Positions 36,009 through 46,090 are shown, numbered from the stretch's first letter. The stretch is 64,000 nucleotides of DNA from Luteimonas sp. MC1825 (GCF_014764385.1 NZ_CP061714.1:682001-746000), one strand, 5' to 3'. Numbers and translations: made by a program. The notes: generated by a model from the sequence alone, not told the origin.

Positions 36009-36710
36009 ATGCGTCGTTCCGCCGCCACCGTCCTCGCCGTCGCCCTGGCCCTTGCCTCGGGTGCCGCCGCTTCGCAGTCGCTGGGCTACGATGCCGGCTA
36101 CCCGCAGGCCGATCGCTACGGCCAGGCGCAGGATGCGTATTACGACCACGCGCGCGTCGTGCGCGTCGACCCCGTGCTCGATGGTGGCCGCGGTTACCAG
36201 ACGTCGCAGCAGGACCAGCAGCGTTGCTACAGCCGCGACGACTATTACGCCGGCGGCTACGGCGACGATTACCGCGCCGGCGACCGCTACGGCAATGATC
36301 CCTACGGGCGCGACGGGTACGACGACCGCAACAACGGCGGCTACCAGGGCGGAAGCGAGAACGGGCGCATGGTCGCGACCGTCGTCGGCGGCCTGGTCGG
36401 TGCCGTGCTGGGTAGCAAGGTCGGCGGCGGCACCGGCCGCTACGCCACGTCGGCGCTGGGCACGATGGTCGGCGGCATGGCCGGGCGCGAGATCTACGAG
36501 GCCACCCAGCGCGACCGCGGTGCGCGCCACGGACGGGTGACCGTGTGCGACCCGGTGCCGGACCGGTACTACCAGGCCTCCGACAACGGATATGGCGGCG
36601 TGAGCGCCTATGACGTCACCTACGAATACGGCGGGCGCCAGCACACCACGCGCACCGCCTACCATCCTGGCGACACCATCCGCGTGCGCGTGGACGTCCG
36701 CCCCGAATAG
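36009..36710 (+). CDS. Secreted glycine-zipper (2TM) surface protein
   Basis: 233 residues. A signal peptide ends near ASGAAAS. A Tyr/Asp/Gly-rich low-complexity region (about 20-115, such as YYAGGYGDDYRAGDRYG) precedes a glycine-zipper segment GRMVATVVGGLVGAVLGSKV and TMVGGMAGREIYEATQ. A C-terminal domain with RVTVCDPVPDRYY and VTYEYGGRQHTTRTAYHPG follows. It is similar to the outer-membrane Rick_17kDa/SmpA-like glycine-zipper proteins. Probably an envelope protein; precise role unknown. Two hairpins lie around it. Confidence 0.82.
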   Translation: MRRSAATVLAVALALASGAAASQSLGYDAGYPQADRYGQAQDAYYDHARVVRVDPVLDGGRGYQTSQQDQQRCYSRDDYYAGGYGDDYRAGDRYGNDPYGRDGYDDRNNGGYQGGSENGRMVATVVGGLVGAVLGSKVGGGTGRYATSALGTMVGGMAGREIYEATQRDRGARHGRVTVCDPVPDRYYQASDNGYGGVSAYDVTYEYGGRQHTTRTAYHPGDTIRVRVDVRPE

Positions 36711-36720
36711 CGCGTGATCC

Positions 36721-36745
36721 GGCGGTCGGCGGCATGCCGACCGCC
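36721..36745 (+). terminator. Hairpin after the glycine-zipper gene
   Basis: A perfect 10-bp stem GGCGGTCGGC / GCCGACCGCC with a five-base loop begins ten bases after the stop codon. It lacks a T tract, so termination is plausible but not certain. Confidence 0.55.
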
Positions 36746-36752
36746 CCGGGCG

Positions 36753-36781
36753 TTGCCCGCAGGCGCGATCGCCGACATAGT
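36753..36781 (+). promoter_or_regulatory. Candidate promoter of the amidohydrolase gene
   Basis: TTGCCC (36753-36758) and CATAGT (36776-36781) are separated by 17 bases. The predicted leader is about 25 bases. The -10 also lies inside a small inverted repeat GCCGAC-ATA-GTCGGC (36771-36785), a possible operator. Confidence 0.4.
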
Positions 36782-36810
36782 CGGCACGGTCCGTCACGGG
36801 GAACCACCAC

Positions 36811-38514
36811 ATGCGCCGAATTCGTTTCAATCCTGTCGCCGCGCTTTCCGCGGGCGTGTTGCTGGCGTTCGCCGGTGCCGGCCATGCCGCCGACGGCGAG
36901 CGCCTGCTGACCGCGGCGCGCATCCACACCTCCGACCCCGGCACGCCGTCGGCGACCGCGATGGTGTGGGGTGCCGACGGCCGGATCATTGCCGTGGGTG
37001 GCGCCGCCGAGCTCGCAGCGCGCCATCCCGATGCCCAACGCATCGACGTGGGGCATGCCACGGTGATCCCGGGCTTGATCGATGCGCACGTGCACCTCGT
37101 GGGCCTCGGCCATGCGCTGATGCAGGCCGACCTGGTCGGCGCGCGCAGCACCGGCGAGATCGTCGAGCGGCTGCAGGCGTTCGCGCAGTCGCTGCCCGGG
37201 GACGCCTGGCTGATCGGTCGCGGCTGGGACCAGAACCTCTGGCCCGACAAGGCGTTTCCCACCGCAGCCGTGCTCGATGCCGCCTTTCCCGACCGCCCGG
37301 TCGTGCTCGAGCGCATCGATGGCCACGCCGCTTGGGCCAACAGCGCCGCCATGCGCGCGGTCGGCCGCGACCTCGCCGGTGACTGGCAACCCGAGGGCGG
37401 GCTGGTGCTGCGCGCGGATGGGCGCGCCACCGGCGTCTTCATCGATACTGCCGCCTCGCTGGTCTACGACGTCGTACCCGAGCCCGATGCCGCGTGGCAG
37501 GACCGCGCCATGGAGCGCGCGCTGCGCCACGTCGCCAGCCTCGGCCTGACCGGCGTGCACGACATGGGGACCTCGCGCAGCGAATTCGACGTGATGCGGC
37601 GCTTCGCCGACCGTGGCGCCCTCACCCTGCGCGTGCGCGCCTATGCGCTGGGCGACAGCGACCTGGTCGCCGACCGTTGCCGCGATGGTGCCTACCGCCA
37701 CGCCTCCGGACGCCTCGACATGCGCGGCGTGAAGCTGATGGTCGACGGCGCGCTCGGCAGCCGCGGCGCGGCGCTGATCGACGACTACAGCGACGACCCG
37801 GGCAACCGCGGCCTTGTGCTGCTTACCGAAGAGGCGCTCGAGGCCGCGGTGCGCCGCGCCCGGGACTGCGGGCTGCAGGTCGCCACGCACGCGATCGGCG
37901 ACCGCGGCAACCGCATCGTGCTGGATGCCTACCGGCGGGTGCTGGGCGAGGCGGCGGCTGGCGACCACCGCTGGCGCGTGGAGCATGCGCAGGTGCTGGC
38001 GCCGGGCCATCTGGAACGGTTCGCCGCGCTGCGCCTGGTGGCGTCCGTGCAGCCCACGCACGCCACGTCCGACATGCCCTGGGCCGGCGAGCGCCTGGGC
38101 GAGGAACGCCTGGCCGGTGCCTACGCCTGGCGCAGCTTCGTCCAGGCCGGCGTGCCACTGGCACTGGGCTCGGATTTTCCGGTCGAGTTGCCCGATCCGC
38201 GCCTGGGCCTACATGCGGCGGTGACCCGCCAGGACGTCGATGGCCATCCCCCCGGCGGTTGGCGGGTGGACCAGGCGTTGACGGCGGCCGAGGCACTGCA
38301 TGGCTTCACCGCCGGCGCGGCGTGGGCGGCATTCGACGAAGGCGAGACGGGGCGCCTGGTTCCGGGCCTGCGCGCGGACTTCGTGGTCGTGGCCGAGGAT
38401 CCGCTGCAGATCGCGGGCAGCGGCCTGGACACGCTCGGCGTGCTGTCGACCTGGGTCGATGGCCGGCCCGTCCACGAAGCCGCTTCGCCCGCAGGCGTGG
38501 CCGCTTCGCGGTAG
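36811..38514 (+). CDS. Exported amidohydrolase family protein (YtcJ-like)
   Basis: 567 residues. A signal peptide (AALSAGVLLAFAGAGHAA) is followed by the metal-dependent amidohydrolase fold: VIPGLIDAHVHLVGLG (first metal site), GRGWDQNLWP, LERIDGHAAWANS, ATHAIGDRGNRIVLDAY, WRVEHAQVL, and LALGSDFPVELPDP with the C-terminal metal Asp. This is the YtcJ/NfdA branch, whose members hydrolyse N-substituted formamides or similar amides. Substrate unknown; location is periplasmic. It converges with phzF, six bases apart. Confidence 0.88.
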   Translation: MRRIRFNPVAALSAGVLLAFAGAGHAADGERLLTAARIHTSDPGTPSATAMVWGADGRIIAVGGAAELAARHPDAQRIDVGHATVIPGLIDAHVHLVGLGHALMQADLVGARSTGEIVERLQAFAQSLPGDAWLIGRGWDQNLWPDKAFPTAAVLDAAFPDRPVVLERIDGHAAWANSAAMRAVGRDLAGDWQPEGGLVLRADGRATGVFIDTAASLVYDVVPEPDAAWQDRAMERALRHVASLGLTGVHDMGTSRSEFDVMRRFADRGALTLRVRAYALGDSDLVADRCRDGAYRHASGRLDMRGVKLMVDGALGSRGAALIDDYSDDPGNRGLVLLTEEALEAAVRRARDCGLQVATHAIGDRGNRIVLDAYRRVLGEAAAGDHRWRVEHAQVLAPGHLERFAALRLVASVQPTHATSDMPWAGERLGEERLAGAYAWRSFVQAGVPLALGSDFPVELPDPRLGLHAAVTRQDVDGHPPGGWRVDQALTAAEALHGFTAGAAWAAFDEGETGRLVPGLRADFVVVAEDPLQIAGSGLDTLGVLSTWVDGRPVHEAASPAGVAASR

Positions 38515-38520
38515 GCCGCG

Positions 38521-39396
38521 CTACCAGTCGATCGTGCCGCTGACGATGGCGCGTGCGCGGCCGCCGGACCAGACTTCGCCGTCGGCGTCCACGTGCAGTT
38601 CGATGATGGCGTCGTGGCCGACCTCGCGGCCCTGGCTGATGCGGTAGAAGCCGTCCTGGCCGGGCAGTGCGTCGCGTTCCGCGAGCCACGCCGCGAGCGT
38701 GGCGTTGGCCGCGCCGGATGCCGCGTCCTCGAACGGCGCGGGTGCGCCGACCCAGGCGCGCACCGCCAGGTGATAGACCGGATCGGCGCTGCGCGCGAAC
38801 ACGCACAGGCCCATGCTGCCGGTGGCCTCGGCCAGCGTCGCGATCGCCGCCCAGTCGGGCTGCGCGCCGCGCAGCGCGGCCTCGTCGCGCAGTTCGGCCA
38901 GCCACCAGCGCCGGCCACCATCCATCTGCACCGGCGGCAGGTCTCCGAGCGGGAGATCCTGCAGCGCGCCCTGCAGGCGCGCCTCGCCGGCATCGGCCAC
39001 CTCGACCACGCGCGCGCGCGGCGTGCGCACGGCGACCGTGCGGCGGGGGCCCTCGCCATCGACGCGCAGCGGCAGTTCGCCGGCGGCACCGGACTGCACC
39101 AGCAGCCCGTCGCGCGTGGCGACCATCCCGGCGTCGAGCAGCACGTGTGCGGTGCCGACGCTCGGATGGCCGGCAAACGGCACTTCGCGGCGTGGGCTGA
39201 AGATGCGCAGGCCGTAGTCCGCGGTCGGCGACGGCGACGGGAACACGAACGTGGTTTCCGGCAGCCGCGTCCAGCGCGCGATGGCCTGCATGTCCGCGTC
39301 GTCCAGGCCGTCCGCGTCGAGCACGACGGCAAGCGGATTGCCGGCACCGGGGCGGTCGGCAAAGACGTCCAGCTGGACGTAACGGCGTACGGACAT
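38521..39396 (-). CDS. PhzF family isomerase/epimerase-like protein
   Basis: 291 residues. The family start is YVQLDVFADRPGAGNPLAVVLD, with LPETTFVFP carrying the catalytic Glu, the REVPFAGHPSVGTAHVLLD block, and EDAASGAANATLAAWL near the C-terminus. PhzF isomerises a diene in phenazine synthesis, but most family members lie outside phenazine clusters, as here. No phz genes are nearby. The substrate is unknown. Confidence 0.9.
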   Translation of the reverse strand: MSVRRYVQLDVFADRPGAGNPLAVVLDADGLDDADMQAIARWTRLPETTFVFPSPSPTADYGLRIFSPRREVPFAGHPSVGTAHVLLDAGMVATRDGLLVQSGAAGELPLRVDGEGPRRTVAVRTPRARVVEVADAGEARLQGALQDLPLGDLPPVQMDGGRRWWLAELRDEAALRGAQPDWAAIATLAEATGSMGLCVFARSADPVYHLAVRAWVGAPAPFEDAASGAANATLAAWLAERDALPGQDGFYRISQGREVGHDAIIELHVDADGEVWSGGRARAIVSGTIDW

Positions 39397-39463
39397 GGGT
39401 GGATCCTGCGCGGGGCGCGACAGTGTAGCCGCGGCCCCGCGCGGCGACCTGTCGGCGGCGGCG

Positions 39464-39492
39464 TGGCCGCACCCGTCGCCAGCGCCTAGAAT
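39464..39492 (+). promoter_or_regulatory. Candidate promoter of lysAC-murL-murD2
   Basis: TGGCCG (39464-39469) and TAGAAT (39487-39492) with a 17-base spacer. The -10 is good and the -35 weak. It would give a leader of about 32 bases before ATG 39531. Confidence 0.4.
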
Positions 39493-39530
39493 CGCGGGTC
39501 GCGCCCGCCGTCCCGGGCAAGCCTGCCGCC

Positions 39531-42134
39531 ATGCTCCCCATTCCCGAACCCGCCCGCTGGATCGTGCTCAAGTTTGGCGGCACCTCGGTGTCGCGCCGCG
39601 AGCGCTGGGACACCATCGGCCGCCTGGCCAGCGACCGCGCCGCGGGCAACACGCGCGTGCTGGTGGTGGTTTCGGCACTCTCCGGGGTGACCAATGCCCT
39701 GGCCGCGATCGCCGACGGCGGCGCCGACGCCGCTGCGCAGGTCGACGCGCTGGATGCCCGCCATCGCGAGTTCGCCGTCGCGCTGGGCCTCGATCCGGAC
39801 GTCGTGCTCGCCGACCGTCTCGGCGCACTGCGCACGCTGGCCGCCGAACAGCGTGCCGCGACGCGTCCGCTCGACTGGCAGGCCGAAGTGCTGGCACAGG
39901 GCGAACTGCTGTCGTCGACCCTCGGCGCGGCCTACCTGCGCGCGCAGGGTCTGGAGTTCGGCTGGTGCGATGCCCGCGACTGGCTGCATGCGGTGGCCTT
40001 GCCCAACCAGAACGAGTGGGCGCGGCGGCTGTCGGTGACCTGCCGGCGCGAGGTCGGCGACGACTGGCGTGCGCGGTTTGCCGCGCAGCCGGGCGCGATG
40101 CTGCTCACCCAGGGCTTCATCGCCCGCCACGAGGACGGCGGCACCGCGGTGCTTGGCCGCGGCGGCTCCGACACCTCGGCCGCGCATTTCGGCGCGCTGC
40201 TCGCCGCCAGCTGCGTGGAGATCTGGACCGACGTGCCCGGCATGTTCAGCGCCAATCCGCGCGAGGTGCCCGATGCGCGCCTGCTCACGCGCCTGGACTA
40301 CGCCGAGGCGCAGGAGATCTGCACCACCGGCGCCAAGGTCCTGCACCCGCGCGCCATCAAGCCCTGCCGCGATGCGGGCGTGCCGATGGCGATCCTCGAT
40401 ACCTCGCGGCCGGGGCTGCCAGGGACGCGCATCGATGGCAGCGCCGATACGGTGCCCGGCGTCAAGGCGATCAGCCGCCGCGACGGCGTGGTGCTGGTGT
40501 CGATGGAAACCATGGGCATGTGGCAGCAGGTCGGCTTCCTCGCCGACATCTTCGAGTGCTTCCGCCGCCATGGCCTCTCGGTCGACCTGATCGGCTCGTC
40601 GGAGACCAACGTCACCGTGTCGCTGGACCCGAGCGAGAACCTGGTCAGCACCGACGTGATCGCTCGGCTCTCCGAAGACCTGGCGCGCAGCTGCCGGCTG
40701 AAGGTGATCGCGCCCTGCACCGCGATCACCCTGGTCGGGCGCGGCATGCGCTCCATGCTGCACAAGCTGTCGGATGTGTGGGCCACCTTCGGCCGCGAGC
40801 GCGTGCACCTGGTGTCGCAGTCGTCCAACGACCTCAACCTGACCTTCGTCATCGACGAGGCCGACGCCGAGGGCCTGCTGCAGGAGCTGCATGACGAGCT
40901 CATCGCCAGTGGCGCGATGCCGGTGCGCGAGCCGGGCGTGTTCGGCCCGCGCTGGCGCGAGCTCGACGGCACGCTGCGCCGGCGCCCGCTGCCGTGGTGG
41001 GCATCGCGACGCGACGAGCTGCTCGCGCAGGCCGCGCAGGGCACGCCGCGCTATGTCTACGACGCGGGCACGGTGCGCGCCCGCGCCCGCGCGCTCGCCG
41101 CGGTGGCGCCGGTCGACCTGCGCTACTTCGCCATCAAGGCCAATCCGCACCCGCCGCTGCTGCGCCTGCTGGTCGAGGAGGGCTTCGGGCTGGAATGCGT
41201 GTCGGCTGGCGAGCTGCAGCATGTCTTTTCCGCGGTGCCGGAGCTCGATCCGGCGCGCGTGCTGTTCACGCCCAGCTTCGCGCCGATCGCGGAATACACC
41301 GCGGCCTTCGCGCTCGGTGCCACCGTCACGCTCGACAACGTCGAGGCGCTGGAGCGCTGGCCGGAGGTGTTCCGCGGGCGCGCGCTGTGGTTGCGCGTCG
41401 ACCTCGGGCGCGGCGAAGGCCACCACGCCAAGGTGCGCACCGGCGGCATCGCCTCCAAGTTCGGCCTGCAGGTGGAGCGCATCGAGGCGTTCCTCGCCGC
41501 GGCGCGCGCGCTGGACGTGCGCGTCACCGGCCTGCACGCGCACCTCGGCAGCGGCGTGGACACCGCCGGTCACTGGCGGGCGGTCTGCGACGAGCTCGGA
41601 GGAATCGCCGGGCGCATCGGCAGCATCGCCACCATCGACATCGGCGGCGGGCTGCCGGTGCCGTACCGCGACGACGAGGAGCCGTTCGACCTCGACGCCT
41701 GGAGCGCAGGCCTCGCCGAGGTGAAGGCCGCGTACCCCGGCTACCGGCTGGCCATCGAGCCCGGCCGGTTCCTGGTCGCCGAAGCCGGCGTGCTGCTGCT
41801 CACCGCCACCCAGGTGGTGGAGAAGGGCGGCATCCGCCGGGTCGGCGCCGACGCGGGCATGAACGCGCTGATGCGTCCCACCCTGTATGACGCCTGGCAC
41901 GACATCCACAACCTGTCGCGCGACGGCGATGCCGGCATGGTCGAGTTCGACGTGGTCGGCCCGATCTGCGAATCCGGCGACGTGCTCGGGGAACAGCGCC
42001 CGCTGCCGCGCGACACCGCGCCCGGCGACATCCTGCTGGTGGCCGATGCCGGCGCCTACGGCATGACCATGGCCAATACCTACAACCTGCGCGCCCTGCC
42101 CACCGAGGCGGTGCTCACGGAGAGCAAGCAATGA
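39531..42134 (+). CDS. lysAC: Fused aspartate kinase / diaminopimelate decarboxylase
   Basis: 867 residues. The N-terminal aspartate kinase has VLKFGGTSVS (about 12-21), LGRGGSDTSA and an ACT regulatory region (SMETMGMWQQVGFLADIF). From about residue 500 comes diaminopimelate decarboxylase (LysA), a PLP fold III enzyme with the PLP lysine Lys536 in YFAIKANPHPP, HAHLGSGVDT, DIGGGLPVPY, EPGRFLVAEAG and CESGDVLG. The protein joins the first and last steps of lysine synthesis, a fusion typical of Xanthomonadaceae. It overlaps murL by four bases. Confidence 0.95.
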   Translation: MLPIPEPARWIVLKFGGTSVSRRERWDTIGRLASDRAAGNTRVLVVVSALSGVTNALAAIADGGADAAAQVDALDARHREFAVALGLDPDVVLADRLGALRTLAAEQRAATRPLDWQAEVLAQGELLSSTLGAAYLRAQGLEFGWCDARDWLHAVALPNQNEWARRLSVTCRREVGDDWRARFAAQPGAMLLTQGFIARHEDGGTAVLGRGGSDTSAAHFGALLAASCVEIWTDVPGMFSANPREVPDARLLTRLDYAEAQEICTTGAKVLHPRAIKPCRDAGVPMAILDTSRPGLPGTRIDGSADTVPGVKAISRRDGVVLVSMETMGMWQQVGFLADIFECFRRHGLSVDLIGSSETNVTVSLDPSENLVSTDVIARLSEDLARSCRLKVIAPCTAITLVGRGMRSMLHKLSDVWATFGRERVHLVSQSSNDLNLTFVIDEADAEGLLQELHDELIASGAMPVREPGVFGPRWRELDGTLRRRPLPWWASRRDELLAQAAQGTPRYVYDAGTVRARARALAAVAPVDLRYFAIKANPHPPLLRLLVEEGFGLECVSAGELQHVFSAVPELDPARVLFTPSFAPIAEYTAAFALGATVTLDNVEALERWPEVFRGRALWLRVDLGRGEGHHAKVRTGGIASKFGLQVERIEAFLAAARALDVRVTGLHAHLGSGVDTAGHWRAVCDELGGIAGRIGSIATIDIGGGLPVPYRDDEEPFDLDAWSAGLAEVKAAYPGYRLAIEPGRFLVAEAGVLLLTATQVVEKGGIRRVGADAGMNALMRPTLYDAWHDIHNLSRDGDAGMVEFDVVGPICESGDVLGEQRPLPRDTAPGDILLVADAGAYGMTMANTYNLRALPTEAVLTESKQ

Positions 42135-43489
42135 GTGTCGTGTTCGATCGCGCAGCGGTGCGCTGCTTCCGCTTCGCCGGCTGTGCCTTCGATCCGGCCA
42201 CCGGCATCGCAAGCCTGCGCTACGCCTTCGACGACGGCCCCGAATTGCTGGAGACCGTGACCCTGCCGGGTGCGCCGTTCGCGTTTGACGCGGCGCGCGC
42301 GCAGGCGGTGGAGCATGCATTGCGCCTGCTGCACCTGGTTGCCGGCGTGAGCTACTACAAGGCGGCGGTGCCGGACGACATCCGCATCGACGGCCATGGC
42401 ATCGATGAGGCCACCGCGACCCTGCTCGAAGAGGTGTACCTGCAGGGGCTCGGCGAGTTCGCGTACCGCAATGGCCTGGACCTGCACGGCAGGATCCGCT
42501 TCCCGGGGACGGCCGACGCACGCGGCGCGGCGGCACCGGTCGGCCTGCGCCGCCACGCGCTGGTCGCGATCGGCGGCGGCAAGGATTCGCTGGTGTCCAT
42601 CGAAGCGCTGCGCGCGGCGGGCGTCGAGCAGACCGTGTCCTGGGTGGGCGGGTCGCAGCTGATCCGCGCCTGTGCCGAACGCACCGGGCTTGCGACGCTC
42701 AACATCCAGCGCCAGCTGGCGCCGGAGCTCTTCGAGTACAACCGCCAGGGCGCATACAACGGCCACATCCCGGTGACCGCCATCAACTCGGCGATCCTGG
42801 CGCTGGCCGCGCTGGTGCTCGACGCCGACCAGGTGGTGTTCTCCAACGAACGCTCGGCGAGCTACGGCAGCCTGATCGAAGGCACCGGCGAGGTGAACCA
42901 CCAGTGGTCGAAGGGCTGGGCGTTCGAGCAGGCCTTCGCCGCGTACCTCACCCGGCATGTCGCCGCCGACCTGCGCTACTACTCGCTGCTGCGCCCGCTG
43001 TCGGAGCTGGCGGTGGCGCGGCAGTTCGCGCGCATCGACCGCTATGACGCCTGGTTCTCCAGCTGCAACCGCAACTTCCACCTGCTCGGCGAGCGCCCTA
43101 CCAGCCGCTGGTGCGGCGTGTGCCCGAAGTGCCACTTCGTGTTCCTGGCCCTGGCGCCGTTCATGCCCAAGCCGCGGCTGGTCGGCATCCTCGGGCGCAA
43201 CCTGCTGGATGATCCGGCACAGATCCCCGGCTACGACGCGCTGATGGAATACCACGACCACAAACCCTTCGAGTGCGTGGGCGAGGCACGCGAGTCGCGC
43301 GCGGCGATGGCCGCGCTGGCGGCGCGCCCGGAGTGGCGCGAGGACGCGGTGATCGCGCGTTTCCGCAGCGAGATCCTGCCGCGGCTGGACGCGCGCGAAC
43401 TGGCCATCGAGCCGCAGCTGGTACCCGACAGCGAACACGGCATCCCCGATGCGGTCTGGAGCCGCCTGCATGCGCATTTCGCAGCTTGA
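42131..43489 (+). CDS. murL: UDP-MurNAc-L-Ala-L-Glu epimerase
   Basis: 452 residues. A PP-loop GGGKDS at about 148-153, [43 protein letters not shown], and a cysteine cluster SSCNRNFH ... [13 protein letters not shown] identify the MurL family described in Xanthomonas oryzae. There MurD2 adds L-Glu to UDP-MurNAc-L-Ala, and MurL epimerises it to D-Glu using ATP. This bypasses free D-glutamate. It overlaps lysAC by four bases and murD2 by 20 bases, as expected for a shared operon. Confidence 0.9.
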   Translation: MSVVFDRAAVRCFRFAGCAFDPATGIASLRYAFDDGPELLETVTLPGAPFAFDAARAQAVEHALRLLHLVAGVSYYKAAVPDDIRIDGHGIDEATATLLEEVYLQGLGEFAYRNGLDLHGRIRFPGTADARGAAAPVGLRRHALVAIGGGKDSLVSIEALRAAGVEQTVSWVGGSQLIRACAERTGLATLNIQRQLAPELFEYNRQGAYNGHIPVTAINSAILALAALVLDADQVVFSNERSASYGSLIEGTGEVNHQWSKGWAFEQAFAAYLTRHVAADLRYYSLLRPLSELAVARQFARIDRYDAWFSSCNRNFHLLGERPTSRWCGVCPKCHFVFLALAPFMPKPRLVGILGRNLLDDPAQIPGYDALMEYHDHKPFECVGEARESRAAMAALAARPEWREDAVIARFRSEILPRLDARELAIEPQLVPDSEHGIPDAVWSRLHAHFAA

Positions 43490-44909
43490 GGGGCGCCGCG
43501 TCGCGCTGTGGGGCTGGGGCCGCGAAGGCCGTGCCGCGTACCACGCGCTGCGCGCGCGACTGCCCGGCCTGCCGCTGACGCTGTTCTGCGAGGCGTCCGA
43601 AGTCGATGCCGCCACCGCGCTTGGCGACGCGTTGCTTGCGGTCGAGTCCGATGCCAGCGCGGGCCGCCTCGCTTCGTTCGATGTCGTGGTGAAATCGCCC
43701 GGCATCAGCCCATACCGCGCGGAGGCCCTGGTCGCCGCCCATGCCGGCACCGCCTTCATCGGCGGCACCACGCTGTGGTTCGGCGAACAGGCCGGCGATG
43801 ACGGCATCGCCCGCGGCGTGGCTTGCGTCACCGGCACCAAGGGCAAGAGCACCACCACCGCGTTGCTCGCGCACCTGCTGCGCGCCGGCGGCACGCGCAC
43901 CGCGCTGGCCGGCAACATCGGCGTGCCGCTGCTGGAGCTGCTGGACGCGCGTGCCGATGCCTGGGCGGTGGAGCTGTCGAGCTATCAGACCCGCGACGTC
44001 GCGGCCGGCGGCGTGCGCCCGGACGTCGCGGTGGTGACCAACCTGTTTCCCGAGCACCTCGACTGGCACGGCAGCGAGGACCGCTACATCGAGGACAAGC
44101 TGGCGCTCATCACCCAGGCGCGGCCGCGCGTGGCGGTGCTGAACGCCGCGGACCCGCGGCTCGTGGCGGTCGGCGCACGGCTCGACCCGGCGGTGGACGT
44201 GCGCTGGTACGGGCGCGCGGACGGATGGCACCTGCGCGGCGATGTCGTGCATCGCGGTGATACCGCAGTGCTGGATGGGCGCGACGTGCCGCTGCCGGGC
44301 CGCCACAACCTCGGCAACCTGTGCGCGGCGCTCGCGGCGGTCGAGGCCCTGGGCTTCGACGCGCTTGCGCTGGCCGGTGCCGCACGCGGCTTCCGCCCGT
44401 TGCCACACCGGCTGCAGCTGCTCGGCAAGCACGACGGCGTCAGCTGGGTCAACGATTCGATCAGCACGACGCCACACGCCAGCCTGGCCGCGCTCGACGT
44501 CTATCGTGATCGCCGCGTGGCGCTGCTGGTCGGCGGCCACGACCGCGGCCTCGACTGGACCGATTTCGCCACGGCGATGCGCACGCGCGCACCGGCGGTG
44601 ATCGTGGCGATGGCGGCGAACGGGCCGCGGATCCACGCGCTGCTGGCGGAGGTGGCGGCGGAAGGCGGCTTCGACCTGCGCCAAGCACCCGACCTTGCCA
44701 CCGCGATCGACCAGGCACGCGCGGCCCTCGCGGTCAGTCCGCGGCGCGCGGCCGGTGACGTGGTGCTGCTTTCGCCCGGCGCGCCGAGCTTCGGCGCCTA
44801 CCGTGACTACACCGAACGCGGCCGCGACTTCGCGCGGCGGGCCGGCTTCGACCCGGACGCGATCACCGCGATCCCGGGACTCGGCATCGCCGCGGGGAAC
44901 ACCGGCTAG
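43470..44909 (+). CDS. murD2: UDP-N-acetylmuramoyl-L-alanine--L-glutamate ligase
   Basis: 479 residues of the Mur ligase family. The N-terminal domain has [14 protein letters not shown], the central ATPase domain has GTKGKSTT (122-127), then [19 protein letters not shown], and the C-terminal domain has [17 protein letters not shown] and [12 protein letters not shown]. Next to MurL, it is best named MurD2, which uses L-Glu and not D-Glu. ATG 43470 starts at the first conserved residue and lies inside the murL end. Confidence 0.9.
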   Translation: MRISQLEGRRVALWGWGREGRAAYHALRARLPGLPLTLFCEASEVDAATALGDALLAVESDASAGRLASFDVVVKSPGISPYRAEALVAAHAGTAFIGGTTLWFGEQAGDDGIARGVACVTGTKGKSTTTALLAHLLRAGGTRTALAGNIGVPLLELLDARADAWAVELSSYQTRDVAAGGVRPDVAVVTNLFPEHLDWHGSEDRYIEDKLALITQARPRVAVLNAADPRLVAVGARLDPAVDVRWYGRADGWHLRGDVVHRGDTAVLDGRDVPLPGRHNLGNLCAALAAVEALGFDALALAGAARGFRPLPHRLQLLGKHDGVSWVNDSISTTPHASLAALDVYRDRRVALLVGGHDRGLDWTDFATAMRTRAPAVIVAMAANGPRIHALLAEVAAEGGFDLRQAPDLATAIDQARAALAVSPRRAAGDVVLLSPGAPSFGAYRDYTERGRDFARRAGFDPDAITAIPGLGIAAGNTG

Positions 44910-45922
44910 GTGCTGCGGTCCACCGCGTAGCGGGCCAGGCCGCGCAGGGCAGCGACGGCTTCGTTGTCGTCGAGGCCGGCAAGCGCGGCCTCGGCGCGCG
45001 CGGCGTATTCGCGGGCGCGGTCGATGCTGTACGCGAGGCCGCCGCTGGCATGGATCGCGGCGACCACGTCATCGAGTGCCGCCACGTCGCCATGCTCGAC
45101 GATCGTGCGCAGCCGCGCACGCAGCGCGTCATCGGCGTGCGCCATTGCGTGGATCAGCGGCAGGGTCATCTTGCCCTCGGCGAGGTCGTCGCCCAGGTGC
45201 TTGCCGAGCGTGGCCTCGTCGGCGCTGTAGTCGAGCACGTCGTCGGCGATCTGGAACGCGAGGCCGAGGTTCAGGCCGTAGTCGTGCAGGCGCTGCTGCA
45301 CGCCGTCGCCGCTGCCGGCGAGCAGCGCACCCAGGCGCGTGGCCGCGGCGAACAGGATCGCGGTCTTGCGCTCGATCACGTGCAGGTAGGCGGCTTCGTC
45401 GACATCGGGATTGCGCACGTGCAGCAGCTGCAGCACTTCGCCCTCGGCGATGCGGTTGGTGGTGTCGGCGAGGATCTCCTGGACCGGCATCGAGCCGAGC
45501 TCGACCATCAGCTGGAAGCTGCGCGAGTACAGGAAGTCGCCGACCAGGACGCTGGCGGCGTTGCCCCAGACCGCGTTGGCGGTGCTGCGGCCGCGGCGCA
45601 GGTCGGATTCGTCGACCACGTCGTCGTGCAGCAGGGTGGAGGTATGGATGAACTCCACCACCGCGGCCAACTGGTGGGCGTCCGCTCCCGCGTGGCCGAG
45701 GGCGCGCGCGGCGAGCAGCAGCAGCATCGGGCGCAGCCGCTTGCCGCCGGCGGCGACGATGTGCTCGGCCACCTCGTTGACCAGGACCACGTCCGACGCC
45801 AGCCGGCGGCGGATGAGGGCGTCCACGTCGGCCATGTCGGCGGCCACGGAGGCCTGGATGGCCGGCAGCGACAGGGCGGGGCGGGCGTTGGCGGCTGGGG
45901 CCTGGCTTGTCGAGGAGTCCAT
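44906..45922 (-). CDS. ispB: Polyprenyl diphosphate synthase (octaprenyl type)
   Basis: 338 residues. The first Asp-rich motif is [11 protein letters not shown] and the second is [13 protein letters not shown], with [12 protein letters not shown] and [11 protein letters not shown] between. It extends farnesyl diphosphate to a long trans-prenyl chain, mainly for ubiquinone. It converges with murD2 (stop codons overlap). The start at 45922 (MDSS) has AGAC upstream and is the first conserved residue. It is divergent from ssb, 168 bases away. Confidence 0.93.
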   Translation of the reverse strand: MDSSTSQAPAANARPALSLPAIQASVAADMADVDALIRRRLASDVVLVNEVAEHIVAAGGKRLRPMLLLLAARALGHAGADAHQLAAVVEFIHTSTLLHDDVVDESDLRRGRSTANAVWGNAASVLVGDFLYSRSFQLMVELGSMPVQEILADTTNRIAEGEVLQLLHVRNPDVDEAAYLHVIERKTAILFAAATRLGALLAGSGDGVQQRLHDYGLNLGLAFQIADDVLDYSADEATLGKHLGDDLAEGKMTLPLIHAMAHADDALRARLRTIVEHGDVAALDDVVAAIHASGGLAYSIDRAREYAARAEAALAGLDDNEAVAALRGLARYAVDRST

Positions 45923-46035
45923 GTCTTGGGCACTGCGGGGGTCGCGCATTATAGGCGGCGCGCGTCCCTGCCACGGCCACGCGGAGTTTCCCCACCCGGG
46001 CGCGGCCACCCGGCGGATGGCCCCGGGGCCACGGG

Positions 46036-46041
46036 TATACT
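46036..46041 (+). promoter_or_regulatory. Candidate -10 element upstream of ssb
   Basis: TATACT lies 49 bases before ATG 46091. No consensus -35 stands at 17 bases, so only the -10 is supported. Confidence 0.35.
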
Positions 46042-46090
46042 CACCCTTTCCGTCCGCCAATCCCGGCGGAGAGCGCAAGGAACCAGACCC

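Noticed and set aside
38521..39396. Phenazine biosynthesis locus suggested by the PhzF-like gene
   Set aside because: No other phz gene is present and isolated PhzF-like genes are common in non-producers.
39486..42536. A 1016-codon open frame on the minus strand opposite lysAC and murL
   Set aside because: Covered by two clear enzyme genes on the plus strand; composition is typical of an antisense frame in high-GC DNA.
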